Source of the DNA: Canna indica
Taxonomy: Eukaryota > Streptophyta > Magnoliopsida > Zingiberales > Cannaceae
Assembly (NCBI GenBank): GCA_034359265.1
Contig: CP136898.1
Coordinates: 41,067,501-41,131,500 of the forward strand
Reading direction: 5' to 3'
DNA length: 64,000 nt
This document shows, piece after piece, positions 12,209 through 24,700 of this stretch (position 1 is the first letter of the stretch; each line of letters starts with the position of its first letter). A program made the position numbers and the translations under genes. The notes under the pieces are model-generated. The model did no database searches and was not told the origin of the DNA. It saw only the letters and a program-made list of their open reading frames with translations.

Positions 12209-15200
12209 ATCTCTCCCTTTTTGATGATGACAAACATCCTTAAAAAAATATATTCATTAAAGCATAGAAGGATATCAACTAAGGGATTTCTCCCCCTATC
12301 AACATGCTTATCTATGGAATAAACTCCCCTTATCTATATGCATGAATTTCCTATTATTTTCCTCCCCTTTTCTTATAGTTTTCTCCCCCTTTTTCTTATA
12401 CTTTACTCCATGGTTTTCTCCCCATTTTGACCTATATTTTCTCTATAGTTTTCTACATAATTCTCTCCCCCTTTTGACTTATACATTTCTCCCCCTTTTG
12501 ACATCAATCAAAAAGGGCAAGAAAATGTCTATCTAAACAAAGGGATTAAATCATGAAATTCATGAAGTTAAGACTCTAAAGATTTTTCATGAAACATGAA
12601 AATCTCAACCAAGGGATGGAAAACAAATAATCTTGATATGAAACAAAATCATACATGATAAGAAAATAATGAATACAATTCAAAACTAAATCATGTATGC
12701 ACTCAAGTATTTTTCATGACATTCTTAGATTTCATTCAAACTTTTAACATATCAAGATATGGTCTTTTAACTCATGTATCAAGTTTGAAGTAAAACTAAT
12801 GTCATTTGATCTAAATATGAACTTAGCATGTTTTCATTTGAAATAAGCATGAAAGCTATGAAAATACTAAGTCTCAACTTTTTCTATCTACTCATGTTTT
12901 CTCATATTTAGGCATCTAGACATCAAACATGAGATAATGTAAGTTTATGAATCAAGTTTGGGCTTGAGATGAATTTTTGAGTTACTTTGTTGACTTAAGT
13001 CAACCTATACTTCTAGTTTTCAAATATCAAACTTTTAAGTTTATACAAAATTATATTTTTGACAAACATTTTTGAAACCAATTTTTGGATGAAAATTTTT
13101 GATACCAAATATCGAATGAAAATTTTGATACCAATTGTTGAATGATCATTTGAAATGCATGTATCAAGATTTAACACAAAATGAATTTAAAAATCAAAGT
13201 CAATTTTTCATCCAAGATATTAAAATCATTTTTAGAAATGATTTTACTCAAGAAATTGTGTGAATGATATTAGAAAAAGAATCCAAATAATATACATGAG
13301 TTTTTATTTGAAATTTTTGAAGAAAAATTAAAGTATCGAAAAGTTGGTGTTTCAAATAAGGATACTTTGTGTTTAGAAAATTCAACTTCAAAAATTCATA
13401 TTAAATTAGATTCTTGATGAAACTTTTTGAAGTTTTAATTGATGAAACTAGATTTTTCAGTGAATGTGAAGTTTCAAGAATTATATAAAAAAGATTTTTT
13501 TATATTTTCCTAGAAACAACCGAAATTACTACCAAAGGTAGGTTGAAGTGATATTTTAGTAATTTTTAGTTATTCTTAAAACTTATTCAATTTTCATTCA
13601 AACTTTCATAATATCACATGATGGTCATGTAAAAAGTATATGTCAAGTTTGAATTAAAAATTATATTCTTAAGTTAAGATATCAACCTAGCATGGTTTCA
13701 TTCAAAACTAAATTAGTTTTTATGAAACTTGCTAAGTTTCAATCTTAACATTTACTCATGATTTTTCAAAATTAAACCTATGGATACCTAACATAAGTAA
13801 ATCTAAACATGTTTCTCAAATATGAATTATAAATGAGACCTTTAAGTCAACTTGTTGACTTGGGTCAAAATGGTTCAAAAGATGTAAGCTTGAATTGACT
13901 TCTATGTAATTTTATCCATATCCATATGAATTTTTCACTCTAAGTGCATGGAAATATGTCATACCTATTTCTAAACATGTTTATGAAGTTTTGGACTCAA
14001 AATGAAATCTCCAAGTCAATTTGTTGACTTGGGTCAAACTTTTCAAACTTAAGTCCTCTAAATTGATCTAGTTATCACATTTTCATCTACACATGAATTT
14101 TCAAGATTGAACACGTAGAATCATATAATGTGAGTATTTAAACATGTTCATTTCATTATTAACTTAAAATGAAGTCTCTAAAGAAAAGTATTAACCTAGT
14201 TCAATTTCATAAATATCATGATATCATGAAATGAGTTAAGTTATCAAGATTTTTCCTACTCACGAAAATTCAAGGATTTATCATACATAATTAATCATGA
14301 GTATATAGAGACATCATTAAAGCATTAATATTCAATTATTATACTAAGATTTTAAAATTAGAACCATACCTTTTTCTTAAAAAAATTTGCCTAACTTTTT
14401 CATTTCCTTTTTCATTTTCTTTTAGATAGCATAACTTTCCAATTCTTAACTTGCAAGTAGATTTCATTAGTATCATAATGAAATACTATGACTACTAGCA
14501 ATCTAATATACTAAATAGCAAAGGTTTAATGCTAAGTTTCATTCAAAATCTTAACCTAGAGAGTCATTTTAAATGAATTAACATGTTATCAAAAATGAAT
14601 CAAAGAGATCTTAAATTATGAACCATTTGAGGAATAACATCCCTTAAACAAGTTTAACTAGTTTGGTCTTAAAGAAATGTCTCTAATAGAAGGTATCAAC
14701 CTAGAGCAAGTTTCATTCAATGAAATTTGTCTAACTGCTAAAATTTTACCTACTCATGAAAAATCAAAGATTTATCATGCAATTGCAATCATGAGTATTG
14801 AGACATTGTTTAAGCCTCGATATTGAGGTATAACACTAAGATTTTGAATTAATTGAAGTTATACTCTATTCATGAAAGTTTAGCCAAACTAATTTTTTCA
14901 TTCTTAATTATTAGCCTTCCTAAAAACCTATAACTTGCAAGTATACTTCTTAAGTAGACAATGAAATCAAATCTACATGCAAGCTATCAAACTAGATAGT
15001 GAAGAGAAAAACCAAGTATCATTTATCACATTCAACTTCACTAAATAGCATGGATTCATTTTAAAAGAAAATAATTCATGATAACAAAATGAATCAAGAG
15101 ATCTCAAAATATAAAATTTTGAAAAATAGATATCCAACCCTTCCTATTGGTTGAAAACTGAAAGCCACAATTAGCCTACGATTTAAAACCGCAAGGTCTC

Positions 15201-15471
15201 TTAGGCCCATTACAGGACACTGGGGTCTCCAAAGAGATCAGGAAATCAAAATCAAAAACATTTTCAAAGAACTCTTTTGCAAGAGCGGGGAGAACAATCA
15301 ATTTAAAGTATGTATCATAACTCCAACTTAAATAAAGCAAATGAAGGTTAGGAGATGATACCAAGATGTTTGATGCCAATTTTACCTAAGGCATCTAGAT
15401 GTCTTGAAGTTGCAACTTTGAGATGGTTCAATCTTTGAGTCATCAAGCAATTTCAATCAACCACCTTCATC
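12209..15471 (-). other. AT-rich non-coding 3' interior of A-el
   Basis: This is about 3.2 kb without a protein-like frame. Next to the LTR (12209-12500) are several CTCCCCCTTTT motifs, that is, AAAAGGGGGAG polypurine-like tracts on the element strand. Further in, blocks recur in diverged form: ACTCATG..., GGTTGATA..., and a TTGTTGACTTGGGTCAA motif near 13852 and 14020. The same region exists in D, E and F at matching places, so it is a conserved part of the family and not random decay. No pol remnant could be read. Confidence 0.8.
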
Positions 15472-16404
15472 TTACCCTTGTGTGGTGACTCCCCCTACAA
15501 GAGAAGAAATTTTTGGTACCCAAATGGCTTTGGGTCTTTGGGGGTTAGTGGGCTTAGGTACCCAAAGTATCTTAACAACACTAGGATTCCTTTTAAAAGC
15601 ACAATCATATATGGCATGCCCATAGATACCACAACAAAAGCAATGTTCATGAAACTTTTTCTTTTCATTTTTAGCATGGACATGAGATTTAATTTTAGAA
15701 TGCTTACCATGTGAAACATGATGAGTATGAGCATTCTTAAATGAAACATTCCTCTTTTGAACATGAGGTTTAATGGTAGAATGCTTAACATTTTGAACAT
15801 GATGGACATTGGCATTCTTTACATAAATATTTTTCATTTTTGTGTTCTTAGGAAATGAAAAAAAATTTAATTCGTTTACTTTCTTATTTAAGGACACAAT
15901 CTCATTTTTCAATGAATCAAGAGATTGATATAAGTCTTTAGATTGAGATTTCAAATTGTTGTTTTGACTTATAATTTTTGAATTCTCAAGTTTCAAATTT
16001 TCATTCTCAAGTTTTATGTCCTTAAGCTCAAGTTTCAACCTATCATGTGAAACATCAAAAGAACTAGATTTCATTATCTCATTTTCTAATTTTAATTCAT
16101 CCACATGAGAGTTAAGCCTTATATTACCCTTTTTTAATCTTTTATTTTCATTATCCTTTTTAACAAGTAAGGCATATATTTTCTTGTATTCACTTACTAA
16201 CTCATCATATTGCATATCATGAGAACTAGAAAAGTTAGTACTATCATTATCATTATCATGATTAGAAGGGATAGAGTATACCTCATCATTGGTACTCATG
16301 AGGCAAACTTTTGAAGTAGCTTCATAGTCATTGCTAGAGGGTGCTTCAATTGTGTGAGAGGTGGAGGTGGAAGCACTTGACCTCTTCCTTGCTTTGTTCT
16401 TCAT
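15472..16404 (-). pseudogene. Gag C-terminal part of A-el (N-terminally truncated)
   Basis: An open frame of 310 codons starts within gag (MKNKARKRSS..., the segment just after the first zinc knuckle in the F copy). It contains a long charged coiled-coil (SEYKKIYALLVKKDNENKRL and several LKLEN-type heptads, residues about 65-185), a His-rich stretch, a CCHC knuckle CFCCGIYGHAIYDC (about residue 255), and a tail with KAIWVPK. Because this copy has no break here, it shows that the two frames seen in F and E are one continuous gag in the ancestral element. The first half of gag is missing through the deletion at 16404-16428. It is not expected to be expressed. Confidence 0.85.
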
Positions 16405-16427
16405 GCTTGGGCAATTTTTTTCACATG

Positions 16428-17028
16428 CCCGCCACTTTTACTCTCTGGTCGGTTGATCCACTGGTCGACCGCCAGACGCAAATCGTGCAATCCGCGATCT
16501 TCGGTCGACCGACGTGATTGCGTCGTAGGCTTATACGCAGGTCGGTCGACCGCCAAGCATACTGCCCAAAACCAGCCATCGTCGGTCGACCGACTGGTCG
16601 ACCGAAGTGCCCATTGCCCTTTTTCGGCAGTGTTCGATCGACCGATCGGTCCACCGAAATGGCTGGACCTTTTTTCCTTACCCTATTCGGTTTACCGAAT
16701 TTAGGCTGAGATTGTTTTCTTCAGCCTCTTTATTCCGGGCTTCATTTCCGGGTTCCGACTTTCAACGAGCATCATGACGGAGAGCTTTCCATGTGATCTT
16801 TGAGCTCGTCCGATGCAACTTTGGTGCACTCGTCCATCTTCGAGAAGTTTCGCGATGAACCCGAGCGCGACGATCAATGTCCTTTCGATTTATCGGATCG
16901 AGGACATCGAACTCTAGTCGATATGGAACCTGAAAGATATTCTCAATGAAATCATTAGTCTCATGTTTATTATCATCAAAACTATCAAGACCGAGATTAA
17001 GGCTAAGGTTGAAAACCTAAAGCCAACA
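16428..17028 (-). repeat. 5' LTR of A-el, truncated to U3 side
   Basis: It aligns with 11608-12208 of the other LTR of this element and ends in the same GCCAACA. The missing part is the TATA/R/U5 side, together with the PBS. The junction (CATGCCCGCCACTTTTACTC) joins gag directly to LTR sequence; the intact LTR reads GACTACCACTTTTACTC, so a short CCAC(T) microhomology may have guided the deletion. Confidence 0.85.
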
Positions 17029-17305
17029 ACCTGGAGCTAGTTTATTTGGTTCGAAAGGAACAAAAGATGCTTTGAAGACTACAATAGTAGTGTTCAGTCC
17101 ATTGTAGCAGCAACTCGTTGTTTTGGCTATGTTTACGGCTGCTTGTAAATTCTTGTAATTGTGTTGCCCACTGTCCTTGTTGCTTTCTCTATCCCTTGGA
17201 GATGGATCTTAGCTTCCTTTTGTCTTTGTTTTCTAACTCTCTCTCCCCTCCCTTGTATTGTATTCATAACTTTTGAATTAATACAAGATGTTTTATTTCA
17301 AAAAA

Positions 17306-19294
17306 ATTAATCACGAATATACTACACGTGAGAAGGGACTGCATCATGTGATAATAAGTTGAGACCCTGCTGCAAGGAGAAATATGTTTCAGAAAATTTG
17401 ATATTTTCGCTAATCACGACAAGTCTACGGGCTCTTCATATAGACAGTCTTTCTCAAAATGAACAGCTGCTAGAATCAATTGGGAACGTACTTAAAGCTC
17501 CTACGTTACTTATATGTTTGTTCATATGACATGGTGAGATTGCACAAGTCATTGAGTGTCTTGTTCAACCTACAGATGTTGGATCTACAATGCCCAAAAG
17601 TGGAACACCTACCACCAGAAATAGGAGACCTTGTTAATTTGCATTATTTACGTTTTCGCAGTGAAGTTGCTAAAATGTTCCCAGCATTAGTGTCTCAGCT
17701 GTCCAATCTACTAGCATTGGACTTGAGTGCCTGCAGAGAACTCGAAAGTTTACCTCAATCAATTTGTATGCTGTGCAAACTTCAAAAATTAGACTTGACG
17801 GAATGCTCTAGTCTTGGAAGTTTACATGAATCAATTTGTAAGTTGTACAACCTTCGGCAATTAAACTTAAGTTGGTGCAGTAGCCTTTCGATGTTGCCCA
17901 GTAACATAGGAAATCTTCGTAACATGGTGTTCCTTGATCTTTATAATTTTGGGGTCAAAGTGTGTCCTAGTGGGATCTGGAAGTTGAAAATGATAGAGTC
18001 ATTCATCACGAATATACTACACGTGAGAAGGGACTGCATGCCTCGTGGAATTGGAGAGTTGAAGGAGTTGGTGAACCTCGCAGGTCTAGAAATTCATGGT
18101 CTCAACTATATTAATGTAGAAGAAGCCAAAGAGGCTAATCTCAAAAGCAAGCAAAAACTTAAGCGCTTGGATTTGTATCTCCGAAGGTACAAGGACCGTG
18201 AATTAATTCTTGAAAGTGCAGGAAACCGTGTTTTCTACGGCAAGCACCATGACCGTCTGCGACTAAATTGGGTATTCGACGATTGTGTCTGTGTTAACGA
18301 CGAGGAGAAAATGGCAACTGTGCTGGAATACCTCCAGCCATCAGCCACTAACTTGGAGGAGCTGCATGTATATGGGCATTCTTGTGCCAGGTATCCTAGT
18401 TGGATAGATGAACCTTCCTTCAATAAACTTACCCGAGTCACCTTTCAAGAATGGGGAAATGAAAAGTTGACTTGCCTTCCCGTGTTCGGTCAGCTTCCAT
18501 CTTTACAGGATCTGCGACTAAAAGAGGTCTCCCATATGAAAAGTGTGGCTGGTGAATTTTGCCGCTTTATGTACAACAGGAACATAGGAGCATCCGAAGC
18601 TACCAAGGTGGCATTTCCATCAATGACAAAGTTGCGGTTTGAAGACATGCCTGATTGGGAGGAGTGGTATGGTTGGCTCCATGGAGATTTTCCTCAACTC
18701 AAGGAGCTCATCATAATTCGGTGCTCAAGGTTGAGAAGTATCCAAGCCTTACCTTCAAACCTTGAAAGCATATACCTAAGCCACTGTCTGGAGCTAGCAT
18801 CGATGAATGACTGTCCCAAACTCCAGTCTCCGGCAAACATTCCACTGCAGGCAAACCTTCGAAATGTTGAAATCTATAAAGCTCTGTTTCTCATTAGGAC
18901 CTGAGAATGTTAGTTCTCTTAAAGAAATTCACATGTTGGGTTGTGCTGGACTTCATATTTGTGTAAACATTCTATCACCAAAACTTCGAAAATTGCATAT
19001 CCATGAGTGCCCTGAGCTCCAACTATCCGTGCCACAAAATCTTATTTCTCTTGAATACTTAGAAATACTTGGCTGCTGGAGCTCCAGCTATTATCACCTA
19101 GTGATCCATTACCAGTCAACCTAAAAAAATTGAGGATTGAGGATTGCCTTAGGATCACTTCATTGGGGGGGGGCTTCAACATCTTAATTCGCTTGATAAG
19201 ATGGAGATAATCAATTGCCCTGAGCTTCAGATATCACCTAATGATCCACTACCAGTCAAGCTTCAAAAATTGCGGATCAAGGATTGCCTTAGGA
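17306..19294 (+). pseudogene. NLR LRR segment, broken copy B (first part)
   Basis: After a tail of copy A ending GGGACTGCAT (about 17340), the sequence jumps back to an earlier point of the gene: 17350 onward matches C from about 33000 (residue about 547). It then runs through the LRR region to C residue about 1203. Lesions against C: a deletion of about 27 bp near 17367; a 4-bp insertion at 17487 that shifts the frame; an 8-bp deletion at about 18879; a 1-bp loss near 19074; and a 2-bp gain in a G-run near 19167. The longest open stretch is 17480-18904. It ends at the LINE 2 target site and continues at 25394. Confidence 0.9.
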
Positions 19295-19327
19295 AACTTT
19301 CTCAAACAGACTGCTATCAAAAGGTGG

Positions 19328-21676
19328 ATGGCGACCTCCGGAGCGAAGGCGGCCACTCCCCCTGCTCGCGATGACGACGGATGGACCAAGGTGAGCCACC
19401 GGGGTTCTCGAAGAAGACACGTCTCTTTCGCTGTGGCTCCAACGCCATCCTCACACCGATGGGTCCCCTCGGGTTCGTTCCCTGATGCTGTCCGGCGACC
19501 TGCGTCTCCTTCGCAAACTACTCATTCCTCTCGGGTTGGGGATGTTGTCGCCGCTTCTCCTCGTTCGTTTGACACAGCTGCTTTCATTACTAACCTCAAA
19601 AGAATGGGCTGCTGCTTCAACTGTTGTGGCAAAGGGCACCGGAGCTCCCACTGCCGGGAACCTCGAACTTGCTTCGCATGCCGGAGGTCGGGACATAAGG
19701 CCAGCAGCTGTGCCGCCTCTAAAACCAGGTCTCATTCATCTTCGACTTCATTGGCTTCTGGCAGCAAGACCCTTGCCCCTATTCTGAATATTGAAGCTCC
19801 TCATACCACTACAATCGCCGACCGGTGTGATACGACGAATAGACCCGTAGCAGTTGAGCTTTTTCTCCCCCCTTCGGAGTCTACAGTCAACCGGGCAACC
19901 TACCTCGCTGAGAGGTGTGTCTTCGTTTCAATTCAGGGATCACTAGGGGGTTCCGAAGATATCGCCGGCTTTCTAGCTTCTTGTTTCCGCGATGGTGATG
20001 CTCATCGTCACTCCTGGAAGCAACGAAGGGTTTCAGCGAAGCGATTCCTGATCACAACTCCAGCGGGTTACAACTGTTATTACAAGCAGGTCTTAATCAA
20101 GAGACGACATTTCAGGTGGAACTCGGCCACACTACTTGTGGAAGACTGGTGTGAAGAGGAACCAAACGTCGAAGCTCCTCCTTTTGAGCTCTCGGTGGGT
20201 TTGGAACTCAAGGATCTACCTATAGTATTCTGGAATGAGAGCGCTCTCTCTGTTTTGGCGAGCTCTTTTGGATCTTTCGATGCGGCGGATGGAAGATCGC
20301 TGAGGTGGTCGCAGATGGACTCATGTCGGATTAGAGTTCGTGTTCACTCCCTGCAGTGTATACCGCGGACCATCCTTGCCACCGCTGAGCGACGAAAATA
20401 TGCGATCAAGGTGGGGATCTCCTGGTTCCGTTGGATCTATCGTGACACCACTACTCCTTCTCCGATCAACGATTTTGGTTTCCAAGGACTCGAAGATGAG
20501 GACGATCTGGATGCTAGTGGACCTCCAGATGTTACCTCGAGCGGTTTCGGGTCCTCCACTCTGACGACGGCTATCGAACTTGGCATCAGGGAACATAACG
20601 CCTTGATTAATCCCGACTCTCCTTCTGTTGAGGAGATTTCGTCGGATCAATCCTCCATGGCTCCTCTTTCTCTGAATTACACCGGGCAGTGCGAGGATCC
20701 CGGTGGCGATCCTTCTCCGGTGGTAACTCAGGCGCCGACGTCTGTTGAGATGGTAGCGATTGGAGATGGAGATCGTACGGTGTCGCCTGACAGGGGTACT
20801 TTCCTGTCAGATGCAGCTGGCACAAATACGGATAAGGAGGTCGATCGTGTCGCTGAGGAAATCGTCCTCTCATTTCCGGAAACAGGTGTGAAATAGCCAT
20901 GGCTTCTCGACGCTGACACCCTCCCGCCACCCTTTGGTGATGATGTACTGGCCCTAGCGTCTGCTCCACGACATCCCGGTTTTGATCGCTTGGCTGCCCT
21001 TCTGATGTTTTGTCGTGTTTTATTTGGGGAAGAGGAGGGCCAACATTGGGGGGCCCCACTAGGCACAAATGTGGATCCTTTAGGAGAGTTGATGCGAATT
21101 TTTTTGCCAAGGATCCGTTTAAACTCTGGCTTGGCTCCTGCGGCTCTAATTAATGAGGAGGAACCATTATCAAGCCCGGTTGCCGACTCCTATTGGGCAT
21201 GCGACTCCGCTGCCGACCCAATTGACCATATTGAGGTGCATGAGTCAATTACCTCTTCCTCTGCTCATCTGGACTTGAAAGCCCCTCGCTCCAGCTCCTT
21301 CAATGGAACACCGGTCATCACCTATCGGCGGCGAAGGCCACGTGTTGTTTTCTCTGCAGTAAGGAGAAGCAGCAGGCTTCGTTCATCATCGACATTGCCA
21401 GGATACAGTCTCCGTAGGGCCTCGGCGCGGAAGGCTGCTTTAAATGGAGATCCTGATGCGGCGGCTGAATTAGCAGTTCGGAGCTCCTTGATACAACCTC
21501 CCCCTGATCGATTGGGTAATCTTCCTCCTTTGGGCCTCTCATTCGCAGGAGCCGCTTACTCGGTCTCCTCTCGATCGATCCAAGAGCAGGTCGAATCCTT
21601 GGGCTTCTTGTATGCTACTTCGTCAAGTACAATTGAATCTGCTTTGGATGGCTTCAGGCAGGACATTGCAGATTAA
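19328..21676 (+). pseudogene. LINE 2 ORF1 (gag-like RNA-binding protein), one stop codon
   Basis: It starts at ATG 19328 (MATSGAKAATPP). Two CCHC knuckles lie together at about residues 95-125 (CFNCCGKGHRSSHC and CFACRRSGHKASSC), upstream of a conserved ORF1 globular domain of the kind seen in plant LINEs (about residues 195-360, with FLITTPAGYNCYYK, LLVEDWCEEE and VGISWFRWIY). The frame stops at TAG 20894-20896 but continues in the same phase to 21676, reading LLDADTLPPPFGDD onward, so a single nonsense change separates it from an uninterrupted ORF of about 780 codons. ORF1 proteins bind element RNA; this copy would make only the first 522 residues. Confidence 0.85.
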
Positions 21677-21718
21677 TTTGCACAGGCTTCCCGTGGAGTT
21701 GTTGTTGTTCTTTTTTCT

Positions 21719-24700
21719 ATGAATTCTCTAAATTTTGGAGCACTCTTTTGGAATGTAAGAGGTTTATGTAGACTTTCAAAACGTATCATGGTGAAGAACT
21801 ATTGCCACGAGCTTAACAGTTCCATCATTGGCCTTTGTGAAACCAAGGCGTCTTCTATATCATCTGCTTTTGTTAAACAATGTTCGGGCTTTCAAACACC
21901 TATGTTTATTACTAAAGATTCTCTTGGTCTAGCAGGTGGCATTCTACTTATTTGGGATGAGAGAATTTGGAATACAATTCAAACTTCTGTGGAGAATTAC
22001 TTATTGATGGCTAAACTTGAACTGAAATTATCAAATGTGCAATTCACCTTCGTTTGTGTTTACGGACCCCCCCCCGAAGAGCTGGAAGAAGGGAGTTCTT
22101 CATTGAACTTGAAGAGTTGCTTCTATCCTCAACTGATAATCTAATCATTGGAGGCGATTTTAATATCACACGATTTGCGAATGAACGCAGAAACTGTTCA
22201 GGTTTTCCTAGGGATTCGGCCAAGCTCTCTAGTCTCATCGCTGATCATGATTTGTTTGACATACCTATTAAAGGGAAAACATTCACATGGTCGAACAATC
22301 AACAACCAGCCAGCCTGGCGAGGTTGGACAGGATCTTGATCTCCTCCTCTACTTTTCAGGCCCTCCCGTCAGCCGTTGTGGTTGGAGGTGATCGCAAGCT
22401 CTCCGACCATAATGCTCTAATCTTTCGAGCTGCTCTAGCTTTTGGTTCTCGCAATAGGAGATTTCGGTTGGAATGTCTTTGGCTTGATAAAGTGGGTTTT
22501 CGGAATATCATTCTCGCGGCTTGGAATGAACCATCAAGAGAGGAGTCGGCTACAACCAGATGGATTCATAGATGGAAGCGACTCCGAAAGAATATTTTAC
22601 TCTGGGCTGATCAGTGGAAGAAGGACCGCAATGCTGAGAGGAAAACACTTGAATCTGATATTGAAAAGCTTAATGTTAAGGCTGAAACTTCATTACTTTC
22701 TGAGTTGGAGCTGTCAATGCTCAAATCATTGAAGAGAAGACTAGACTTGGTGTATCGAGATGAAGACATGTTTTGGCGACAGAGAGCGAAGCGTAGATGG
22801 ATCAAGAATGGGGATCTCAACACTCGTTATTTCCATCAGTGGGCATCTATCAGAAGAAAGCATAATTGGATACATCACCTTGATACCGAGTTCGGTGAAG
22901 TGACGAACACAAATGCAATAGCTAGGCCAATTGTTTCGTACTTACTACTTGCAGCTTCTGGGGAGAAGGAAGAAACCTTTGCTACAGCTCAATTGGAGTA
23001 ACTTGAGCTTGCCCACCATCTTAGATCCTCGCTTATTGGATTCACCCTTTACCATTGATGAGATTCGGGCGGCAGTTTTTGAGATGGGATCTTACAAAGC
23101 TCCCGGTCCTGATGGCCTGCCGATGGAGTTCTTCAAGACCTTTTGGGATACTATTCAGATTGATATCCTTCAAATTTTCAATGAAATATATCTTGATCCT
23201 TCCATCTTGAGAAGATTCAACTATGGACATATAGCTCTTATTCCTAAAAAAGATGGAGCTGCCTTGGTACAAGATTTTAGACCCATTAGTCTAGAGCATA
23301 GCATCATCCGGATCTTCTCTCGGGTGCTTGCTAGACGGATTAGACCACTTATGGGAAATTTGGTTAGTAAGAAGCAGTTTGCTTACATGGAGGGGCGTAG
23401 CACAGTGGATTGCTTTATGGGGGTCCATGAGACGGTGTGGGCTTGCAAGCAGCTAAATGAGGATGGTTTTCTATTCAAAGTTGACTATGAAAAGGCTTTC
23501 GACTCTATTGATTGGCAATTCATTCGAGATATGTTGGTTGCTCGGGGTTTTCCTCTCTTATGGTGTGATTGGGTTTCTTCTCTACTTGATACAGACTCTG
23601 CTCTCATTACTAATGGAGAATATGGTAATTTTTTTCGGCATCGTAGAGGGGTTCGTCAAGGGAACCCACTATCCCCTTTCATCTTCAACTTGGCCATGGA
23701 TTGCTTCTCTCGACTTCTTGATTTGGCTATACAAAATGATATGATAAGGGGAGTTCTGGATGGTAGGATTGATGGAGGGGTCTCTCATTTTATGTTCGCT
23801 GATGATCTCATACTTTTTTGTAAAAACGATGGCTCGAGCCTTCGAAATTTGCTCTTGCTTCTTAGATGCTTTGAGTTAACGGCGGGATTAAAGGTGAACA
23901 TGAACAAGTCAAGCATTATGTGCTTGAGATCTGATCCAACAATGACTAGTACAATTGCTTCTGAGATTGGGTGCAAGGCGGCTTCTTTTCAGTTAAGATA
24001 CTTGGGACTTCCCCTCCGAGCTGGTCGGGTTTGCAAAGTGGATTGGCTAAACTTGATAGCTACCTTGGATACTCGCTTGAGCTCTTGGCATGGTCGGCTC
24101 CTTTCACGAGCAGGACGTCTTACTTTAATCAATAGTGTCATCACCGCCTCTACCGGTTATCTCCTCTCTTTATTTAAAGCTCCAAAATGGGTCATCAAGC
24201 AAATTGATAAGAGGCGACGAAAATTCTTTTGGGTTGGTTTGGATAATATATCTTTGAGAGGTAAATGCTTAATTCGTTGGAACTCTCTCACTTGCTCTAA
24301 GGCTGATGGCGGGCTAGGGATCCTTGATGTGGAAGCGCACAATATTGCTAGACTATGCTCCTGGATTTGGAAACTCACCATGGGGGAGGGTTTGTTGTGG
24401 ATTGGCATTCTTGAGAGCTTGTATGGGGACTTCAGAAGTTGGATCATGCATAGGTCTTTCATTCAAAGGGCCTCGCCTATCTGGAGAGACCTTTGCAATT
24501 TTTTCGATCTAATAATTCCGGGTCTTACATTTCGAGTGGGTAATGGTCAGAAAATCAAATTATGGACGGATACGTGGCTTTCTGGAATTCGTTTGGCGGA
24601 TAGATATCCTTCTCTCTATCAGCGGGCAAATAATCCTAATTGCTTTATCTCGGATGCTAGAGTACTCAATAACTCAAATGTTTGCGTGGGATGGGACATC

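Larger units (their letters stand above)
10717..17028 (-). mobile_element. Gag-only LTR retrotransposon A-el (Sirevirus-like family), deleted copy
   Basis: TG...CA ends (TGTTGGATGAAATGG to CTAAAGCCAACA) are flanked by 5-bp ACCTG at 10712-10716 and 17029-17033, inside LINE 1. The element is in minus orientation. The complete 3' LTR is 10717-12208 and the shortened 5' LTR is 16428-17028. Between them lie a polypurine cluster (12209-12500), about 3 kb of AT-rich non-coding sequence, and the C-terminal part of gag. The PBS, the gag start and the last two thirds of the 5' LTR were lost in a single deletion, so the copy can no longer be reverse transcribed. No protease, integrase, RT or RNase H coding is seen. 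Confidence 0.9.
8833..17305 (+). mobile_element. LINE 1, 5'-truncated L1-type element carrying a nested LTR element
   Basis: The insertion is bounded by ATTCATCACGA (8822-8832) and ATTAATCACGA (17306-17316), an 11-bp target duplication with one mismatch. An A-run at about 17300-17305 ends the element. Only the 3' part of ORF2 (RT onward) was inserted, so it is 5' truncated. The gag-only LTR element 10717-17028 interrupts it, and the LINE resumes at 17034 with sequence matching the last part of LINE ORF2 (compare 25190 onward) and a 3' UTR. Net LINE length is about 2.2 kb. Confidence 0.9.

Noticed and set aside
12342..12536. Phe/Pro-rich ORF in A-el (also 59871-60053 and 62621-63169 on the minus strand)
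   Set aside because: Antisense translation of the polypurine-tract cluster.
10717..17028. Reading A-el as two separate solo LTRs
   Set aside because: Both ends share one 5-bp duplication (ACCTG) inside LINE 1 and gag plus the interior lie between them, so it is a single deleted element.
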